64,000 bases of DNA, taken from positions 3,100,001 through 3,164,000 of the forward strand of contig NZ_CP100454.1 in assembly GCF_024228315.1 (NCBI RefSeq). The letters run 5' to 3'. Of this stretch, positions 63,910 through 64,000 are shown one piece after another (position 1 is the stretch's first letter; the number at the start of each line of letters is the position of its first letter). The position numbers and the translations under genes are program-made. This DNA comes from Halomarina pelagica (GTDB lineage Archaea; Halobacteriota; Halobacteria; Halobacteriales; Haloarculaceae). The notes under the pieces are model-generated. The model was not told the origin of the DNA. It saw only the letters and a list, made by a program, of their open reading frames with translations, and did no database searches.

Positions 63910-64000
63910 CTACCGCACGACGGTCACCGGGACGGTCGATCGCTCGACGAGCCCCGCCGCGACGCTCCCGACGAGTTCCTCGTACCGGGGGGTCATCCCG
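63910..64000 (-). CDS. UspA-family universal stress protein, C-terminal end (cut by window edge)
   Basis: Only the last 29 residues are in the window: GMTPRYEELVGSVAAGLVER then STVPVTVVR. The GS-x-A...(V/S)..VPV.VVR ending is typical of UspA proteins. It ends 2 bp from the rtcA start. Confidence 0.7.
   Translation of the reverse strand, partial: GMTPRYEELVGSVAAGLVERSTVPVTVVR

Overview
The window is a chromosomal segment of a haloarchaeon (class Halobacteria). The DNA is very GC-rich, almost every predicted protein is acidic, and most genes are leaderless with a TATA box about 25-30 bases before the start codon. Archaeal housekeeping genes are present: eIF1A, MBF1, fibrillarin/Nop5, AglB, SAMP-type ubiquitin-like protein, Fap7-like kinase, Bat-like and TrmB-like regulators. 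I cannot name the genus. I see no rRNA, tRNA, CRISPR array, insertion sequence or integrase.

Layout. 0-13 kb: TrmB-type and TetR regulators, a TetR-ABC efflux unit with a perfect operator palindrome, two bacterio-opsin-activator-like (Bat) paralogues, a phosphoribosyltransferase-HAD fusion with an AT-rich 5' end, Spo0M, DinB polymerase, an acyl-CoA synthetase and eIF1A. 13-28 kb: HerA-like ATPase, HAD hydrolase, SAMP-like protein, acetamidase/formamidase, TpiA, MBF1, the overlapping hisC-fap7-CDP-alcohol transferase operon, several hydrolases, OsmC, CutA and a DEDD nuclease. 28-38 kb: DtxR-family regulator, then an N-glycosylation neighbourhood (DUF368 protein, AglB, AglG-like and AglJ-like glycosyltransferases) interrupted by an FNT transporter and a TrmB regulator. 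38-43 kb: a CHAT (caspase-fold) protein convergent with a 44-codon exported peptide, then an 850-bp gene-free stretch packed with short perfect hairpins. 43-54 kb: the complete branched-chain amino acid locus, ilvD and leuA divergent, then ilvB-ilvN-ilvC-hyp-leuC-leuD-leuB. 54-64 kb: VapBC toxin-antitoxin, haloarchaeal DUF proteins, the Nop5-fibrillarin pair of the C/D-box methylation machine, a 10-TM metal exporter with a DtxR-like operator, a thiolase/HMG-CoA-synthase-like operon, RtcA and the end of a UspA protein.

The most unusual signals are regulatory. Upstream of ilvB a promoter directs a leaderless 28-codon peptide ending in SILAIIVGAA, whose last codons form the 5' arm of an 8-bp hairpin. 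ilvB itself follows about 200 nt later with a canonical Shine-Dalgarno sequence, which is rare in these organisms. This looks like a bacterial-style branched-chain leader-peptide attenuator in an archaeon. The second is the hairpin field at 42.56-43.15 kb, where several stems carry the GCGAAGC minihairpin core and an orphan TATA box precedes part of the array. The third is the CHAT protease with a coupled mini-ORF and a neighbouring gene for a tiny secreted peptide. Also notable are an apparent frameshift at the start of leuA, a TrmB-consensus box (TACT-N8-GAGTA) in front of an overlooked 49-residue protein, and two independent tandem duplications of gene 3' ends.

Many long open frames in this window are antisense or out-of-frame shadows caused by the GC-rich third codon position, and they are not listed as genes.
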